Shown: positions 13,974 to 22,331, numbered from the stretch's first letter. The stretch: DNA of 24,370 bases from DASSZN01 sp035702805 (GCA_035702805.1 DASSZN010000075.1:1-24370), one strand, 5' to 3'. Translations and numbers: made by a program. The notes: a model not told the origin generated them from the sequence alone.

Positions 13974-15965
13974 ATGACGCGACCGATCGAGATCGAGGAC
14001 CTCGCCCGCATCCGCTACGTCGGCGACCCGCGGATCTCCCCCGATGGGCGGCGGCTGGCCTACGTCGTGACCGAGGTCGACCTCAAGGGCAAGCAGTACC
14101 GCTCCGCCATCTGGCTGGCGGCCACCGACGGCAGCGAGCGCGCCCGCTTCACCGCCGGCACCGCCAAGGACACCGCGCCCCGCTGGTCGCCTGACGGCCG
14201 GCACCTGGCCTTCCTCTCCGACCGCGACGGCAATGTCCAGCTCTACGTCATGCCGGCGGACGGCGGCGAGCCCCAGCGCCTGACCGACCTCAAGAACGGC
14301 GTCGCCGACCCCGTCTGGTCGCCCGACGGCAGCCAGCTGGCCTTCTCCAGCAAGCTCGGCCCGGAGGGGATGGTCCTGCGCGCCGAGCAGTCCGACGAGG
14401 ACCGCCGGCGCGAGGCCGAGAAGAGCGACGTCAAGGTCATCCGCAGCCTCAAGTACAAGTTCGACGGCGAGGGCTTCCTCGGCGACCTGCACCGGCACCT
14501 CTTCGTCGTCCCGGCCGGCGGTGGCCGGCCGCGCCAGCTGACCGACGGCGACTGGGACGACTCCCAGCACGCCTGGTCGGCCGACGGCTCCGAGATCGCC
14601 TTCGTCTCCAACCGCACGCCGGACCGCGAGCGCAACAGCGTCGCCGACATCTGGACGGTGCCGCTCGACGGCGGCGAGCCGCGCCGGGTCACCGCCAGCG
14701 ACGGCGCCTACGGCACGCCGGCCTACTCGCCCGACGGCAAGCACCTCGCCTACGTCGGCAACCCGGTCGCGCCGCCCTATGGCCCGACCACGCTGGCCGG
14801 CCTCTGGGTCGTGCCCGCGGCGGGCGGCGATGCCCGCAACCTCACCGCCGCGCTCGACCGCGAGGTCGGCAACACCGTCACCAGCGACGTCCACTACGTC
14901 GCCACCGTCCAGCGCCCACTCTGGTCGACCGACGGCACGAGCGTCACCGTGCCGATCAGCGACCGGGGCAGCGTCCGCGTGGTCCAGGTGGGGCTGGACG
15001 GCGAGATCCGCACGCTGCTCGACGGCGCCCGCGACATCGTCACGGTCAGCCGGGCCGACGACGGGCGGCTCGGCTTCACCGCCTGCGACACGACCCACCC
15101 GATCGAGGCGTTCGCCGCCGACGCCGACGGCCGCGACGAGCGCGCGCTGAGCCACGCCAACGACGAGTTCCTGCACGAGGTCGAGGTCCGCCCGGCCGAG
15201 CACTTCACCTTCACCGGGGAGGGCGGCCAGGAGCTCGACGGCTGGCTGATCACGCCGCACGGCTTCCGCGACGGCGTGCGCTACCCGCTGGTGCTGGAGA
15301 TCCACGGCGGGCCGCACGGCATGTACGGCAACACCTTCTTCCACGAGATGCAGGTCCTGGCCGCCGCCGGCTACGTCGTGCTCTACACCAACCCGCGCGG
15401 CAGCACCGGCCAGGGCCAGCAGTTCGTCTCGGCCGCCATGGGCGACTGGGGCGGCGTCGACTACCGCGACATCATGGCCGGCGTCGACCACGTGCTCGGG
15501 CTGGGCTTCGTCGACCAGGGCCGCCTCGGGCTCACCGGCGGCTCGTACGGCGGCTACATGACCAACTGGATCGTCGGCCACACCGACCGCTTCCGGGCGG
15601 CCGCGACCGACCGCTGCACGGCCAACCGCTTCTCGCAGTTCGGCGCCAGCGACTTCGCCTGGTCGTCCGGCCCCTGGGAGTTCGGCGGCACACCCTACGA
15701 CAACCCGGACGGGTACATGGAACGCTCGCCGATCACCTACATCAAGCACGTGACCGCGCCGATGCTGATCATCCACAGCGAGCAGGACCACCGCTGCCCC
15801 ATCGAGGAGGGGGAGCAGTGGTTCGTCGCGCTGCGGCTCCTCGGCAAGGAGGCGGAGATGCTCCGCTTCCCCAACGAGAGCCACGGCATGTCGCGCACCG
15901 GACGGCCGGACCACCGCATCGAGCGGCTCACCCGTCTGGCCGGCTGGTTCGACGAGCACCTGTAG
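13974..15965 (+). CDS. S9 family peptidase (prolyl oligopeptidase / acylaminoacyl-peptidase-like)
   Basis: A 663-residue serine peptidase. The N-terminal half (about 1-390) is a beta-propeller with repeated WSPDG/YSPDG-type PD40 strands, which restricts access to oligopeptides. The C-terminal half is an alpha/beta-hydrolase with LEIHGGPHGMYG (oxyanion region) and the triad Ser524 in GGSYGGYM, Asp605 in HSEQDHRCP and His637 in ESHGMSR. The propeller plus a DPP6/ACPH-like catalytic domain fits the S9C acylaminoacyl-peptidase-type group. No signal peptide is present, so it is cytoplasmic. The ATG at 13974 follows GGAAGG. It ends at a strong hairpin and lies downstream of an M20 peptidase. Confidence 0.92.
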   Translation: MTRPIEIEDLARIRYVGDPRISPDGRRLAYVVTEVDLKGKQYRSAIWLAATDGSERARFTAGTAKDTAPRWSPDGRHLAFLSDRDGNVQLYVMPADGGEPQRLTDLKNGVADPVWSPDGSQLAFSSKLGPEGMVLRAEQSDEDRRREAEKSDVKVIRSLKYKFDGEGFLGDLHRHLFVVPAGGGRPRQLTDGDWDDSQHAWSADGSEIAFVSNRTPDRERNSVADIWTVPLDGGEPRRVTASDGAYGTPAYSPDGKHLAYVGNPVAPPYGPTTLAGLWVVPAAGGDARNLTAALDREVGNTVTSDVHYVATVQRPLWSTDGTSVTVPISDRGSVRVVQVGLDGEIRTLLDGARDIVTVSRADDGRLGFTACDTTHPIEAFAADADGRDERALSHANDEFLHEVEVRPAEHFTFTGEGGQELDGWLITPHGFRDGVRYPLVLEIHGGPHGMYGNTFFHEMQVLAAAGYVVLYTNPRGSTGQGQQFVSAAMGDWGGVDYRDIMAGVDHVLGLGFVDQGRLGLTGGSYGGYMTNWIVGHTDRFRAAATDRCTANRFSQFGASDFAWSSGPWEFGGTPYDNPDGYMERSPITYIKHVTAPMLIIHSEQDHRCPIEEGEQWFVALRLLGKEAEMLRFPNESHGMSRTGRPDHRIERLTRLAGWFDEHL

Positions 15966-15980
15966 CCGAGTCGATCCGTC

Positions 15981-16016
15981 GCCGGGAGCCGCCCTCGACC
16001 GGGGGCGGCGCCCGGC
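15981..16016 (+). terminator. Strong terminator-like hairpin after the S9 peptidase gene
   Basis: GCCGGG-a-GCCGCCC (15981-15994) pairs with GGGCGGC-g-CCCGGC (16003-16016) around an eight-base loop, a 13-bp stem with one A/G mismatch. It starts 15 bases after the stop codon. No T-run is present. Confidence 0.75.
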
Positions 16017-16047
16017 ACCCGCGCTTCCCCCTGGGAGGAGTTTCCCC

Positions 16048-16446
16048 ATGCTCGCGCGCCCGGCCATCCGGCTGGCTCTGGCGATGGTCGCCGTGGCGTT
16101 GCTGGGCGGCTGCAGCCGCACCGCCGGCACCCCCATCCCGACCGAGAGCACCGGCCCGATCGTCACCCGCGTCACGGTCGTGATGACCGAGATGATGTAC
16201 ACCCCGTCGACCTTCACCGTGCCGGTCGGCGCGAAGGTCGTGCTGACGCTCGAGAACAAGGGCGTGGTGACCCACGACTTCACCATCGACGACCTCAACG
16301 GCCAGCAGGTGCAGCAGGTCGTCCCGGCCGGACAGACCGGGACACTGACCTTCCTCGCCCCGACCCAGCCGGCCCGGGTCGTCTTCTACTGCTCGCAGCC
16401 CGGCCACCGGCAGGCCGGCATGCAGGGCACCATGGTCGTGCGCTAG
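16048..16446 (+). CDS. Cupredoxin-domain (blue copper) lipoprotein
   Basis: A 132-residue exported small copper protein. The N-terminus is a lipoprotein signal with lipobox LLGGC (Cys22). The mature part is a plastocyanin/azurin-like beta-barrel with a complete type 1 copper site: His76 in VTHDF, Cys115 in FYCSQPGH, His120 in the same loop, and Met125 in QAGM. Such proteins carry electrons between membrane redox complexes or serve as copper-binding domains linked to oxidases. The ATG at 16048 follows GGGAGGAG. It stands alone between a terminator and the aldolase-like gene, so the partner cannot be named. Confidence 0.88.
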   Translation: MLARPAIRLALAMVAVALLGGCSRTAGTPIPTESTGPIVTRVTVVMTEMMYTPSTFTVPVGAKVVLTLENKGVVTHDFTIDDLNGQQVQQVVPAGQTGTLTFLAPTQPARVVFYCSQPGHRQAGMQGTMVVR

Positions 16447-16567
16447 GGCCCGGCCCCGAACTTGCTTGCACACTCGTACCGAGCCGAAACGCGGGGAAGG
16501 CGCTAAGATACGGCAAAAGCGGGGCACGGACGAGCGGCGTCGACCGCTCCGAGGGGAGGCACGACCC

Positions 16568-17977
16568 ATGACGACCGGCTATTCATCCGTCCACGAGCTA
16601 CTGGACGACCTGCGTCCGGCAGCCGAGCTACACGACTCCCACCTGACGGTCGCCGACGAGCGCGGGTTCCGCGAGCGGACGCTCGACCGGCTGGTCTACT
16701 CCGCCGTCTTCGGCGACGACGACGTGCGCGCGGCCAGCCGCTGGCTGGTCTGGCAGGCGGGCCAGACGCTCGGCGTGCTGCCCGCGTCGATCCACGACCT
16801 GTACCTGGCCGGCGGCCGCGGCGAGTGGAGCCACCAGACGACGCCCGCCATCAACGTGCGCGGCATGTCCTACGACATGGCTCGGGCGGCCGTGCGCGCC
16901 GCGATCAGGAACGACTGCAAGCAGTTCATCTTCGAGATCGCCCGCTCGGAGATCGGCTACACCGGGCAGCGGCCCGAGGAGTACGTCACCGTCGTGCTGG
17001 CGGCCGCCCTCCGCGAGGGGTACCGCGGCCCCCTCTTCATCCAGGGCGACCACTTCCAGATCAACGCCAGGCGCTTCGGCGAGAGCGCGGAGAAGGAGAC
17101 GAAGGCCGTCCAGGACCTCACGCTCGAGGCGCTCCAGGCCGGCTTCTACAACATCGACATCGACTCCTCCACCATCGTCGACCTGTCGCGCCCGACCGTC
17201 CCCGAGCAGCAGGAGCTCAACTACGCCACCTGCGCCGGGCTCACCGCCTTCATCCGCGAGCACCAGCCCGAGGGGGTCACCGTCTCGGTCGGCGGCGAGA
17301 TCGGCGAGGTCGGCGGCAAGAACAGCACGGTCGAGGAGCTGCGCGCCTTCATGGAGGGCTACCGGCACGCGCTCGGCGGGCTCGGCCACGACCTGACCGG
17401 CATCAGCAAGATCAGCGTCCAGACCGGGACCAGCCACGGCGGCGTCGTCCTGCCGGACGGCACCATCGCCGACGTCAAGGTCGACTTCGACACCCTCGGC
17501 AAGCTGTCGGAGGTCGCGCGGAGCGACTACCACATCGGCGGGGCCGTCCAGCACGGCGCCTCGACCCTGCCGGAGATCGCCTTCAACCGCTTCGCCGAGG
17601 CGAACGCCGTCGAGGTCCACCTGGCCACGGCCTTCCAGAACATGATCTACGACAGCCAGGCCTTCCCGGCGGAGCTGCGCGACCAGATCTACGCCCACCT
17701 GGCGGAGCACCACGCCGACGAGCGCAAGCCCGGCATGACCGACGCGCAGTTCTACTACACGACCCGCAAGCGCGGGTTCGGCCCGTTCAAGCAGGCGATC
17801 TGGGACCTGCCGGAGAGCGTGCGGCAGCACATCGGCGCCGAGCTCGAGGAGCGCTTCGACCTGATCTTCAAGCGGCTGGACGTCACCGGCACCGCCGCCA
17901 CGGTCGAGCGCTTCGTCCATCCGGCGCGGCGCGACAAGCCGGCGCCGGCCCCGCTGGCATCGGTGCAGGTGTCGTAG
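16568..17977 (+). CDS. Class II (zinc-dependent) aldolase-like protein
   Basis: A 469-residue protein related to class II fructose/tagatose-bisphosphate aldolases. The core has IQGDHFQ with catalytic-type Asp161 and zinc ligand His162, GGEIGEVGG (acidic metal-site segment), QTGTSHGG with His290, and GGAVQHGAS with His329. The distances between the three histidines (128 and 39) are close to those of E. coli FbaA (116 and 38), so an intact metal site is likely. It is much longer than usual class II aldolases (about 280-360 residues), with an extra N-terminal region of roughly 100 residues and a C-terminal region of roughly 100. The substrate is therefore uncertain: fructose- or tagatose-bisphosphate or a related ketose phosphate. 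The ATG at 16568 follows GGGGAGG at eight bases. A convergent terminator follows. Confidence 0.82.
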   Translation: MTTGYSSVHELLDDLRPAAELHDSHLTVADERGFRERTLDRLVYSAVFGDDDVRAASRWLVWQAGQTLGVLPASIHDLYLAGGRGEWSHQTTPAINVRGMSYDMARAAVRAAIRNDCKQFIFEIARSEIGYTGQRPEEYVTVVLAAALREGYRGPLFIQGDHFQINARRFGESAEKETKAVQDLTLEALQAGFYNIDIDSSTIVDLSRPTVPEQQELNYATCAGLTAFIREHQPEGVTVSVGGEIGEVGGKNSTVEELRAFMEGYRHALGGLGHDLTGISKISVQTGTSHGGVVLPDGTIADVKVDFDTLGKLSEVARSDYHIGGAVQHGASTLPEIAFNRFAEANAVEVHLATAFQNMIYDSQAFPAELRDQIYAHLAEHHADERKPGMTDAQFYYTTRKRGFGPFKQAIWDLPESVRQHIGAELEERFDLIFKRLDVTGTAATVERFVHPARRDKPAPAPLASVQVS

Positions 17978-17998
17978 CCGGTCGTCCAGGGAAGCGAG

Positions 17999-18020
17999 GG
18001 GGCCCGCTCCGGCGGGCCCC
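17999..18020. terminator. Bidirectional terminator hairpin
   Basis: GGGGCCCGC - tccg - GCGGGCCCC is a perfect 9-bp stem with a four-base loop between the convergent aldolase-like gene (ends 17977) and the leftward zinc-ribbon gene (ends 18054). Confidence 0.75.
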
Positions 18021-18053
18021 GTTCGTCCAGGTCGGTGGCCCGGGTCGCCGGGT

Positions 18054-18365
18054 TCAGCGCCGGGCGGCGGGGCCGGCGGGGGTCTCTCCCGGGCGCAGGT
18101 AGACCAGGTACTCGTTGAGGCCGACCTTCAGCACGCGGCGCACCGTGTACACCTTCCCCGCCTCGCGGATCGATCGCCCCGGCTCGATGCGCCCCGCCTT
18201 GACCTCCCGCGCCGTCCGCGCGACGATCTCATAGGTGACGCGGCCGCAGGCCTCGCACCGGAAGTACTGGTCCATCTCGTTGGCGACGGCGGCCAGGCTC
18301 CGGTGGACGAGCACCGTTCGATCGCTTCCACAGTCGGGACAGGTACGGGGTTCGTCCTGCGCCAC
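18054..18365 (-). CDS. Small zinc-ribbon protein of unknown function
   Basis: A predicted 103-residue cytoplasmic protein. Two CxxC knuckles, CPDCGSD near the N-terminus and CEACGR about 30 residues later, form a likely zinc ribbon. The C-terminal half (about 55-95) is basic and strand-rich (KVYTVRRVLKVGLNEYLVYLRP). I do not recognise the family. I chose the GTG at 18365, which has GGGAGG eleven bases upstream and includes both knuckles; a TTG at 18443 has no ribosome binding site, and no ATG fits. A TACAAT element at 18437-18432 sits about 70 bases before this start. It is divergent from the GT20 glycosyltransferase and convergent with the aldolase-like gene. A role in nucleic-acid binding or as a metal-dependent adaptor is possible but unproven. 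Confidence 0.65.
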   Translation of the reverse strand: MAQDEPRTCPDCGSDRTVLVHRSLAAVANEMDQYFRCEACGRVTYEIVARTAREVKAGRIEPGRSIREAGKVYTVRRVLKVGLNEYLVYLRPGETPAGPAARR

Positions 18366-18431
18366 TGCTGTATCGGCCTCCCAGACGGGGCCGTCCCGGG
18401 ACGGGTCGGTCGGCAACGCTCCGATGGGCGG

Positions 18432-18437
18432 ATTGTA
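18432..18437 (-). promoter_or_regulatory. Putative -10 element of the zinc-ribbon gene
   Basis: The minus strand reads CCGTACAATCC, with TACAAT about 67 bases before the GTG at 18365. No convincing -35 is visible. It is one of three TACAAT elements upstream of genes in this window. Confidence 0.4.
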
Positions 18438-18614
18438 CGGCAATGCCGCATCGAACGAAACACGACGTCGCCGCTGGACTATTGAGCCGTGTGCGGATGG
18501 AAAATCGTCGCCGCGCGTCCGGCAGCCGGAATGCCCCGTGCGTATCCGGTGCCGACACGCCATTGCGCACCCACCTCGGGGCCACGCCACGGCACAGCGA
18601 ACTTGGGGGGAACC

Positions 18615-20198
18615 GTGGAGCAGGACGCCGGCAGGACGACACCGGAGCGCCGCTCGGCCCGTGAACGCGCGCTGCCGGCCGCCGCGCGTGACCTCCTGAG
18701 TCGCGTCCGGCTCATTACCGCCTCCAACCGCGGCCCGGTCGAGTTCAGCCTCGATCAGGACGGCAACTTCTCGACGCGCCGCGGCGCCGGAGGGGTCGTC
18801 ACCGCCATCAGCGCCATCGGCCGCTACACCGACACGATCTGGGTCGCCAGCGCCATGACCGAGGGGGACCGCGCCCGGGCGCTGCTGGCCGACGACCTCG
18901 GCGAGGAGGTCATCGCCCCGCCCGACACCGACTTCCGCCTGCGCTTCGTCGTGTCCGACCCCGCCGCCTACGACGGCTACTACAACCGCATCGCCAACCC
19001 GCTCCTCTGGTTCCTCCAGCACTACCTCTGGGACACGCCGCGCGCCCCCGACGTGGACTACCAGACCTGGGAGGCCTGGCACGACGGCTACGTGGTCGTC
19101 AACGAGGAGTTCGCCGACGAGATCCTGCGCGTGGCCGACGCCAGCACCCACCCGCCCCTCGTCATGCTGCAGGACTACCACCTCTACCTGGTGCCCCGGC
19201 TCCTGCGCGCCGCCCGCCCCGACATGATCCTGCAGCAGTTCGTCCACATCCCCTGGCCCGATCCCGACTACTGGCGCCTCATCCCGGGCGAGATGCGCCG
19301 CGCCATCTGCGAGAGCCTGCTCGCCAACGACATCGTCGGCTTCCAGACGCCCGGGCACGCCCGCAGCTTCATGTACACCTGCGAGGCCAACCTCCCCGAC
19401 GTCGACATCGGCTATCGCACCGGCCAGGTCGACTATCGCGGCCGCACGACCCAGGTGCGCGCCTACCCGATCTCGATCGACGTCGATGCCGTGCTCGCGG
19501 TGGCGGAGTCGGAGGACGCACGCCGGCACGCCGAGCTCGTCCAGGGTTCCCTCAACGACTACACCGTCGTGCGCGTCGACCGGGCCGAGCCGAGCAAGAA
19601 CATCGTGCGCGGCTTCCTGGCCTACGACCGCATGCTCGAGGAGCACCCCGACCTGATCGGCCGCGTCAACTTCCTGGCCTACCTCGTCCCGTCGCGGCTC
19701 GAGGTCACCGAGTACGTCGACTACCTCGACGACATCAACACGGTGGTCGGCCGGATCGCGACCAAGTACGCCAACGTGGCCCAGACCGACGGGGTCGCCT
19801 GGCAGCCGATCCACGTCTTCATCGGCGACGACTACCCGCGCGCGCTCGCGGCGATGAGGCACTACGACGCGCTGCTGGTCAACCCGATCTTCGACGGCAT
19901 GAACCTGGTCGCCAAGGAGGGGGCGCTCCTGAACGAGCGCGACGGCGTGCTCGTCCTCTCCGAGGGCGCCGGCGCCTACCAGCAGCTCGGCGCGCACGCC
20001 CTCAGCGTCGCCCCGACCGACATCGAGGGGACGGCCCGCGCCCTCTACGCCGCCCTGACGATGCCCGCCGGCGAGCGCGCCGCCCACGCGCGTGCCCTGC
20101 GCCAGCTCGTGCTCGACGAGGACATCCTCACCTGGATCTACAGCCAGCTCGAGGACCTGGCCACGACCCCCGCCGGGCGCGGCCTGATCCACCGCTGA
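18615..20198 (+). CDS. GT20 family glycosyltransferase, trehalose-6-phosphate-synthase-like
   Basis: A 527-residue GT-B fold enzyme of family GT20, which joins glucose from a nucleotide sugar to a sugar phosphate. Visible motifs are ITASNRGPVEF with Arg39 (sugar-phosphate binding), GAGGVV glycine loop, QDYHLYLVP (Asp187, His189), FVHIPWPDP, the donor-phosphate loop VDRAEPSKN with Arg323 and Lys328 at the same spacing as Arg262/Lys267 of E. coli OtsA, and VNPIFDGMNLVAKEG. These match OtsA but with changed residues (AEPSKN instead of LDYSKG, QDYH instead of HDYH), so the acceptor or donor could differ. No trehalose-6-phosphate phosphatase gene is in the window. The GTG at 18615 follows GGGGGGAACC; the open frame extends to 18489 without a better start. 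The 3' end is six bases from the convergent peptidase gene. Confidence 0.88.
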   Translation: MEQDAGRTTPERRSARERALPAAARDLLSRVRLITASNRGPVEFSLDQDGNFSTRRGAGGVVTAISAIGRYTDTIWVASAMTEGDRARALLADDLGEEVIAPPDTDFRLRFVVSDPAAYDGYYNRIANPLLWFLQHYLWDTPRAPDVDYQTWEAWHDGYVVVNEEFADEILRVADASTHPPLVMLQDYHLYLVPRLLRAARPDMILQQFVHIPWPDPDYWRLIPGEMRRAICESLLANDIVGFQTPGHARSFMYTCEANLPDVDIGYRTGQVDYRGRTTQVRAYPISIDVDAVLAVAESEDARRHAELVQGSLNDYTVVRVDRAEPSKNIVRGFLAYDRMLEEHPDLIGRVNFLAYLVPSRLEVTEYVDYLDDINTVVGRIATKYANVAQTDGVAWQPIHVFIGDDYPRALAAMRHYDALLVNPIFDGMNLVAKEGALLNERDGVLVLSEGAGAYQQLGAHALSVAPTDIEGTARALYAALTMPAGERAAHARALRQLVLDEDILTWIYSQLEDLATTPAGRGLIHR

Positions 20199-20204
20199 CG
20201 CCGC

Positions 20205-21332
20205 TCAGCCGGTCGCCGGGCGGCCGTAGCGCCCCAGGATCTCCAGCGTCTCCGGGATCGGCAGCGCGTGGCGCACGTGGCCGTCCCGGCCGGCCGTGGT
20301 CGTCGCCCCGAAGAGGGCGTTGACGACCGCCTCCTCGGTGGCCTCGACCGTCGCCTGGAACAGCCCGTCGATCAGCGCGCCGTGCTCGACCACGTGCTCG
20401 AGCCGCAGCAGGCCACCCGCCGGCTCGTGCGGCACGCGCGGCCCGGTCGAGAAGGCGATGACGTAGTCGCCGCTGCCGTGGCCGCCGATCGAGCCGGTGC
20501 GCGCCAGGCCCAGCGGGGCCCGCCGCGCCAGCCGCCGCAGCGCCCGGTCGAGCATCGGCGCGTCGGTCGCCACGATCACCATGATCGAGCCCGACTCCGG
20601 CAGGGACGGCTCCGGGCGCCACCCCGCCAGCTCGCGGCCGACCGGCACGCCCGCGATCGTCAGCTGGCCGCGCCGGCCGAAGTTGCCCAGCACCAGCACC
20701 CCGACGGTCCAGCCGCCCAGCCCCTCCGGGAGCCGCCGCGAGGCCGTCCCGATGCCCCCCTTGAACTCGAACAGGCTCATGCCCGTCCCGGCGCCGACCG
20801 CGCCCTCCGCGACCGGCCCGCCGCGGGCCGCGTCGATCGCCGCCAGCACGTGCTCCTGGCGCACGTGCCGCCCCTGCTGGTCGTTGAGGTAGGCGTCCGA
20901 GCACTCGCCGACGACCGGGTTGACCGTCGAGGTCGAGATGCCGGCGTCCGGGTTGGTCCGCACGGCGTGCGCGATCAGCCCGTCGGTGACCACGCCGACG
21001 TTCATCGTCCCGGTGAGCGCGATCGGCGTCTCGATCACGCCGAGCTCGTCGATCTGCTCCTGGCCCATGCACTTGCCGAAGCCGTTGAGGACGAAGATCG
21101 CGGCCGGCACCTTCTCCCGGAACAGGTTGCCGCCGTGCGGCAGGACCACCGTGACCCCGGTACGCACCGGCCCCATGCCCGGCACCAGCGGCCCCTCGCC
21201 GCGCCACAGCGTCACCTGGCCCACCCGCACGCCCGCCACGTCGGTTATGGCGTTCTCCGGGCCCGGCGGCAGCTCGCCCAGGACCACCCCGGCGTCGCGC
21301 GCCCGGGGCCGCGCCGTCTCGTCGCTCCCCAT
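20205..21332 (-). CDS. P1 family peptidase, DmpA/L-aminopeptidase-D-esterase-like, self-cleaving
   Basis: A 375-residue N-terminal-nucleophile hydrolase of the DmpA type. Recognisable segments are PGPENAITDVAGVRVGQVTL, TGVTVVLPHGGNLF, ALTGTMNVGVV, NPVVGECSD, GAGTGMSLFEFKGGIGTAS and ESGSIMVIVATDAPM. In this family autocleavage between Gly and Ser in the last segment frees the nucleophile; here that is Gly248-Ser249, almost the same position as Ser250 of Ochrobactrum DmpA. The mature enzyme would remove N-terminal residues from peptides or amides, often D-amino or beta-peptide substrates; the substrate is unknown. There is no signal peptide. The ATG at 21332 follows AAGGAGCG. It is the last of three leftward genes and lies 62 bases behind the PAP2-like gene. 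Confidence 0.92.
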   Translation of the reverse strand: MGSDETARPRARDAGVVLGELPPGPENAITDVAGVRVGQVTLWRGEGPLVPGMGPVRTGVTVVLPHGGNLFREKVPAAIFVLNGFGKCMGQEQIDELGVIETPIALTGTMNVGVVTDGLIAHAVRTNPDAGISTSTVNPVVGECSDAYLNDQQGRHVRQEHVLAAIDAARGGPVAEGAVGAGTGMSLFEFKGGIGTASRRLPEGLGGWTVGVLVLGNFGRRGQLTIAGVPVGRELAGWRPEPSLPESGSIMVIVATDAPMLDRALRRLARRAPLGLARTGSIGGHGSGDYVIAFSTGPRVPHEPAGGLLRLEHVVEHGALIDGLFQATVEATEEAVVNALFGATTTAGRDGHVRHALPIPETLEILGRYGRPATG

Positions 21333-21394
21333 CCTGCTCGCTCCTTCGTCGCACGCGGGAGCATAGCAGAGGTCGGGGAGACGTGGCCGCGCGG

Positions 21395-22201
21395 TCAGCC
21401 GGCGGCGCGGTGCCGGTGGAGCGGCGGGTGCAGCACTACCGCGCAGACGGCGAGCGCCAGCGCCAGCCCCGCCAGTACGTCGACCAGGAAGTGCTCGCCG
21501 AGCGTCATCAGCGCCAGCCCCATCAGACCGGCGTAGAGGACCGCCGGCAGGAACGGCAGCCGCCGGGGACGCGGCAGGAAGACGGCCACGACCGTCGCCA
21601 CCGCCATGTGCAGCGAGGGCATCGCCGCCACGTCGTTGGCGCCGGCCATCCGGTCGCCGGTCGAGAAGAGACCGTGGACGAAGAAGTCGAGCACCTCGGG
21701 CACGCCGCGGTGGATCGCCGGGATGTAGCCGAGCGCGGCGGCCATCCAGGGCGGCGCGGTCGGCACCAGCAGGTTGACGACCAGGCCGAGGTAGAGCACG
21801 CCGAAGACCGCGAGGGTGAACGGGCCGAGGCGCGGCGAGCGCCGCCACCAGAGGAGGATCGCCATGACCGGCGGGGCCACGAAGTAGGTCACGTAGACCG
21901 CCACCAGCAGGAAGTCGGCGGCGCCCAGCCCGCTCGCCGGCAGCAGGTGGTGCTGCAGCCAGCTGATGGGCTCGTGGCCGAAGGTCAGCCAGCGGTCGAC
22001 CGCGACCGGGTAGGCGTAGTGGATTGGCATGCCCACGACCGCGGAGAGCGCGCGCAGCCGGACGAAGAGCGCGAAGAGGACCACGTTGAGCGCCAGCAGC
22101 GCCGAGCCGCGGCCGCGCGTCCGGATGAACTCCGGCCAGCGCCGGCCCCACGCGACCTGCTCCCGCGCTCGCGGCTCCCCCGGCCTGCCGGCCCGCTCCA
22201 T
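21395..22201 (-). CDS. PAP2/AUR1-like integral membrane phosphatase
   Basis: A 268-residue membrane protein with about six hydrophobic segments. It carries the motifs of the PAP2 superfamily: PTAPPWM (about residues 145-155), AAMPSLHMAVA with catalytic-type His198, and GEHFLVDVLAG with His237 and Asp241. The PTAPP and MPSLHM versions are typical of the AUR1/inositol-phosphorylceramide-synthase-like branch (PAP2_3). In bacteria such proteins act on lipid phosphates or transfer phospho-head-groups at the membrane; the substrate is not readable here. The ATG at 22201 has only a weak purine-rich stretch (GAGAGCGACGGG) in front. It lies between the MFS gene (gap 154) and the P1 peptidase gene (gap 62) on the same strand. 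Confidence 0.85.
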   Translation of the reverse strand: MERAGRPGEPRAREQVAWGRRWPEFIRTRGRGSALLALNVVLFALFVRLRALSAVVGMPIHYAYPVAVDRWLTFGHEPISWLQHHLLPASGLGAADFLLVAVYVTYFVAPPVMAILLWWRRSPRLGPFTLAVFGVLYLGLVVNLLVPTAPPWMAAALGYIPAIHRGVPEVLDFFVHGLFSTGDRMAGANDVAAMPSLHMAVATVVAVFLPRPRRLPFLPAVLYAGLMGLALMTLGEHFLVDVLAGLALALAVCAVVLHPPLHRHRAAG

Positions 22202-22304
22202 CGCCCGTCGCTCTCACCGGCGCCGCCGCGGCTGCCCCAGCGGGGTGCCCCGACGGCGGCTCGATGATGCGCGCGGCGCCGTGTCAGGCGCGTGACGACC
22301 GGGG

Positions 22305-22331
22305 ATCGGCGCGTGCCAAACGCGTGCCGAT
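22305..22331 (-). terminator. Possible terminator hairpin behind the MFS gene
   Basis: ATCGGC (22305-22310) pairs with GCCGAT (22326-22331), with a further GCG/CGC pairing inside, about 25 bases past the MFS stop. The segment also contains the direct repeat GGCACGCG twice on the minus strand. The stem is modest, so termination is uncertain. Confidence 0.3.

Noticed and set aside
12501..16298. Leftward open frame of about 1,265 codons opposite the peptidase genes
   Set aside because: Antisense shadow of the M20 and S9 peptidases and the cupredoxin gene; low-complexity translation without motifs, while the plus-strand genes have complete catalytic sites.
18366..20192. Upstream extension of the zinc-ribbon frame across the GT20 gene
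   Set aside because: The extension is antisense to the GT20 enzyme and lacks any motif; the promoter element and ribosome binding site place the start at 18365.
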